DNA of 16,152 nt from SZUA-229 sp041589175 (GTDB lineage: Bacteria > Pseudomonadota > Gammaproteobacteria > SZUA-229): positions 1-16,152 of the forward strand of contig JBFHWF010000056.1 of NCBI GenBank assembly GCA_041589175.1, in the 5' to 3' direction. This document shows, piece after piece, positions 15,894 to 16,152 of this stretch (position 1 is its first letter; every line of letters starts with the position of its first letter). The notes under the pieces were generated by a model, which worked only from the letters and a program-made list of their open reading frames with translations, searched no databases and had not been told where the DNA came from. The position numbers and the translations under genes are program-made.

Positions 15894-16151
15894 TTAATCA
15901 TCCGAGTTACTGTAATAGTCCTTGGTGCCACACATTTTTATAACTTCTTCTATGCGTTTCAATGCCATCGCATAGGCTGCCTGGCGTAAGCTGCTCTCTT
16001 TGTTAGTGTGCTGGTATTGCCACATTTCTTCGAACGCAGCTTTTAGTTTCTGTTGCAAACGCTCACGCACCTCTTCCAGCGTCCAGGGGAAGCCTGCTCG
16101 ATTCTGCACCCATTCAAAATAACTGACAATTACACCGCCCGCATTGGCTAG
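15894..16151 (-). CDS. Glutamate dehydrogenase family protein, C-terminal part (partial)
   Basis: The frame is open from the right edge to a stop at 15894, giving the last 85 residues of a larger protein. It begins LANAGGVIVSYFEWVQNRAG, the conserved segment of Glu/Leu/Phe/Val dehydrogenases, where ANAGG and SYFEWVQN are hallmarks of NAD(P)-dependent glutamate dehydrogenases. The rest (LEEVRERLQQKL, then RQAAYAMALKRIEEVIKM) is the usual helical C-terminus. The enzyme interconverts glutamate and 2-oxoglutarate plus ammonium. A GTG inside the frame at 16107-16109 could be mistaken for a start, but the homology runs through it. It is convergent with the SpoVR gene. The start and coenzyme-binding domain lie outside the window. 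Confidence 0.9.
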   Translation of the reverse strand, partial: LANAGGVIVSYFEWVQNRAGFPWTLEEVRERLQQKLKAAFEEMWQYQHTNKESSLRQAAYAMALKRIEEVIKMCGTKDYYSNSDD

Positions 16152-16152
16152 C

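Noticed and set aside
15894..16109. A complete 71-residue hypothetical gene starting at GTG
   Set aside because: The frame continues upstream to the window edge and encodes ANAGG and SYFEW of glutamate dehydrogenases, so this is the end of a larger gene.
1..16152. Mobile element, phage defence island or CRISPR
   Set aside because: No transposase, integrase, nuclease, direct repeat array or broken gene is present; the genes are of core or stress-response type.

Overview
The window reads as chromosomal DNA of a gammaproteobacterium of moderate GC. It carries an RpoE-type ECF sigma factor, a YfbK-like lipoprotein, class 1 polyphosphate kinase, a long Ppx/GppA exopolyphosphatase and a YeaG-YeaH-YcgB (PrkA-DUF444-SpoVR) operon, a combination typical of Gammaproteobacteria. 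I cannot fix the genus. I see no insertion sequence, CRISPR array, tRNA or rRNA, and nearly all the sequence is occupied by intact genes.

Layout. (1) Positions 1-4006, minus strand: a run of four genes transcribed right to left: a YfbK-like vWA lipoprotein, an ECF sigma factor, a single-pass membrane protein that is probably its anti-sigma factor, and an exported FecR-domain protein. A possible fifth gene starts at position 21 and runs off the left edge. An 11-bp perfect inverted repeat would pair the ribosome-binding site and start codon of the lead gene into a hairpin. (2) 4085-4504, minus: a small DUF695-like protein, then about 300 bases rich in short dyads. (3) 4807-6944, minus: a two-gene unit with an ATGA overlap, a six-segment membrane protein followed by a vWA lipoprotein. 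I do not recognise it as a named system. (4) 7229-10852: ppk1 (plus) and ppx (minus), tail to tail with 12 bases between them, together controlling polyphosphate synthesis and breakdown. (5) 11188-15889, plus: the prkA/yeaG, yeaH and spoVR/ycgB operon. Its upstream region holds a good sigma-54 (-24/-12) match and a sigma-S-like -10. This fits the known nitrogen-starvation and stationary-phase control of yeaGH in E. coli. (6) 15894 to the right edge, minus: the C-terminal end of a glutamate dehydrogenase-type enzyme.

The common thread is stress and starvation physiology: envelope sensing through an ECF sigma module, polyphosphate turnover, and a stationary-phase kinase operon. Three separate vWA-fold proteins (YfbK-like, the small lipoprotein, YeaH) occur within about 12 kb. 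The least explained parts are the membrane protein/vWA lipoprotein pair next to ppk, the ECF-vWA-FecR operon, and the hairpin over the YfbK-like start.
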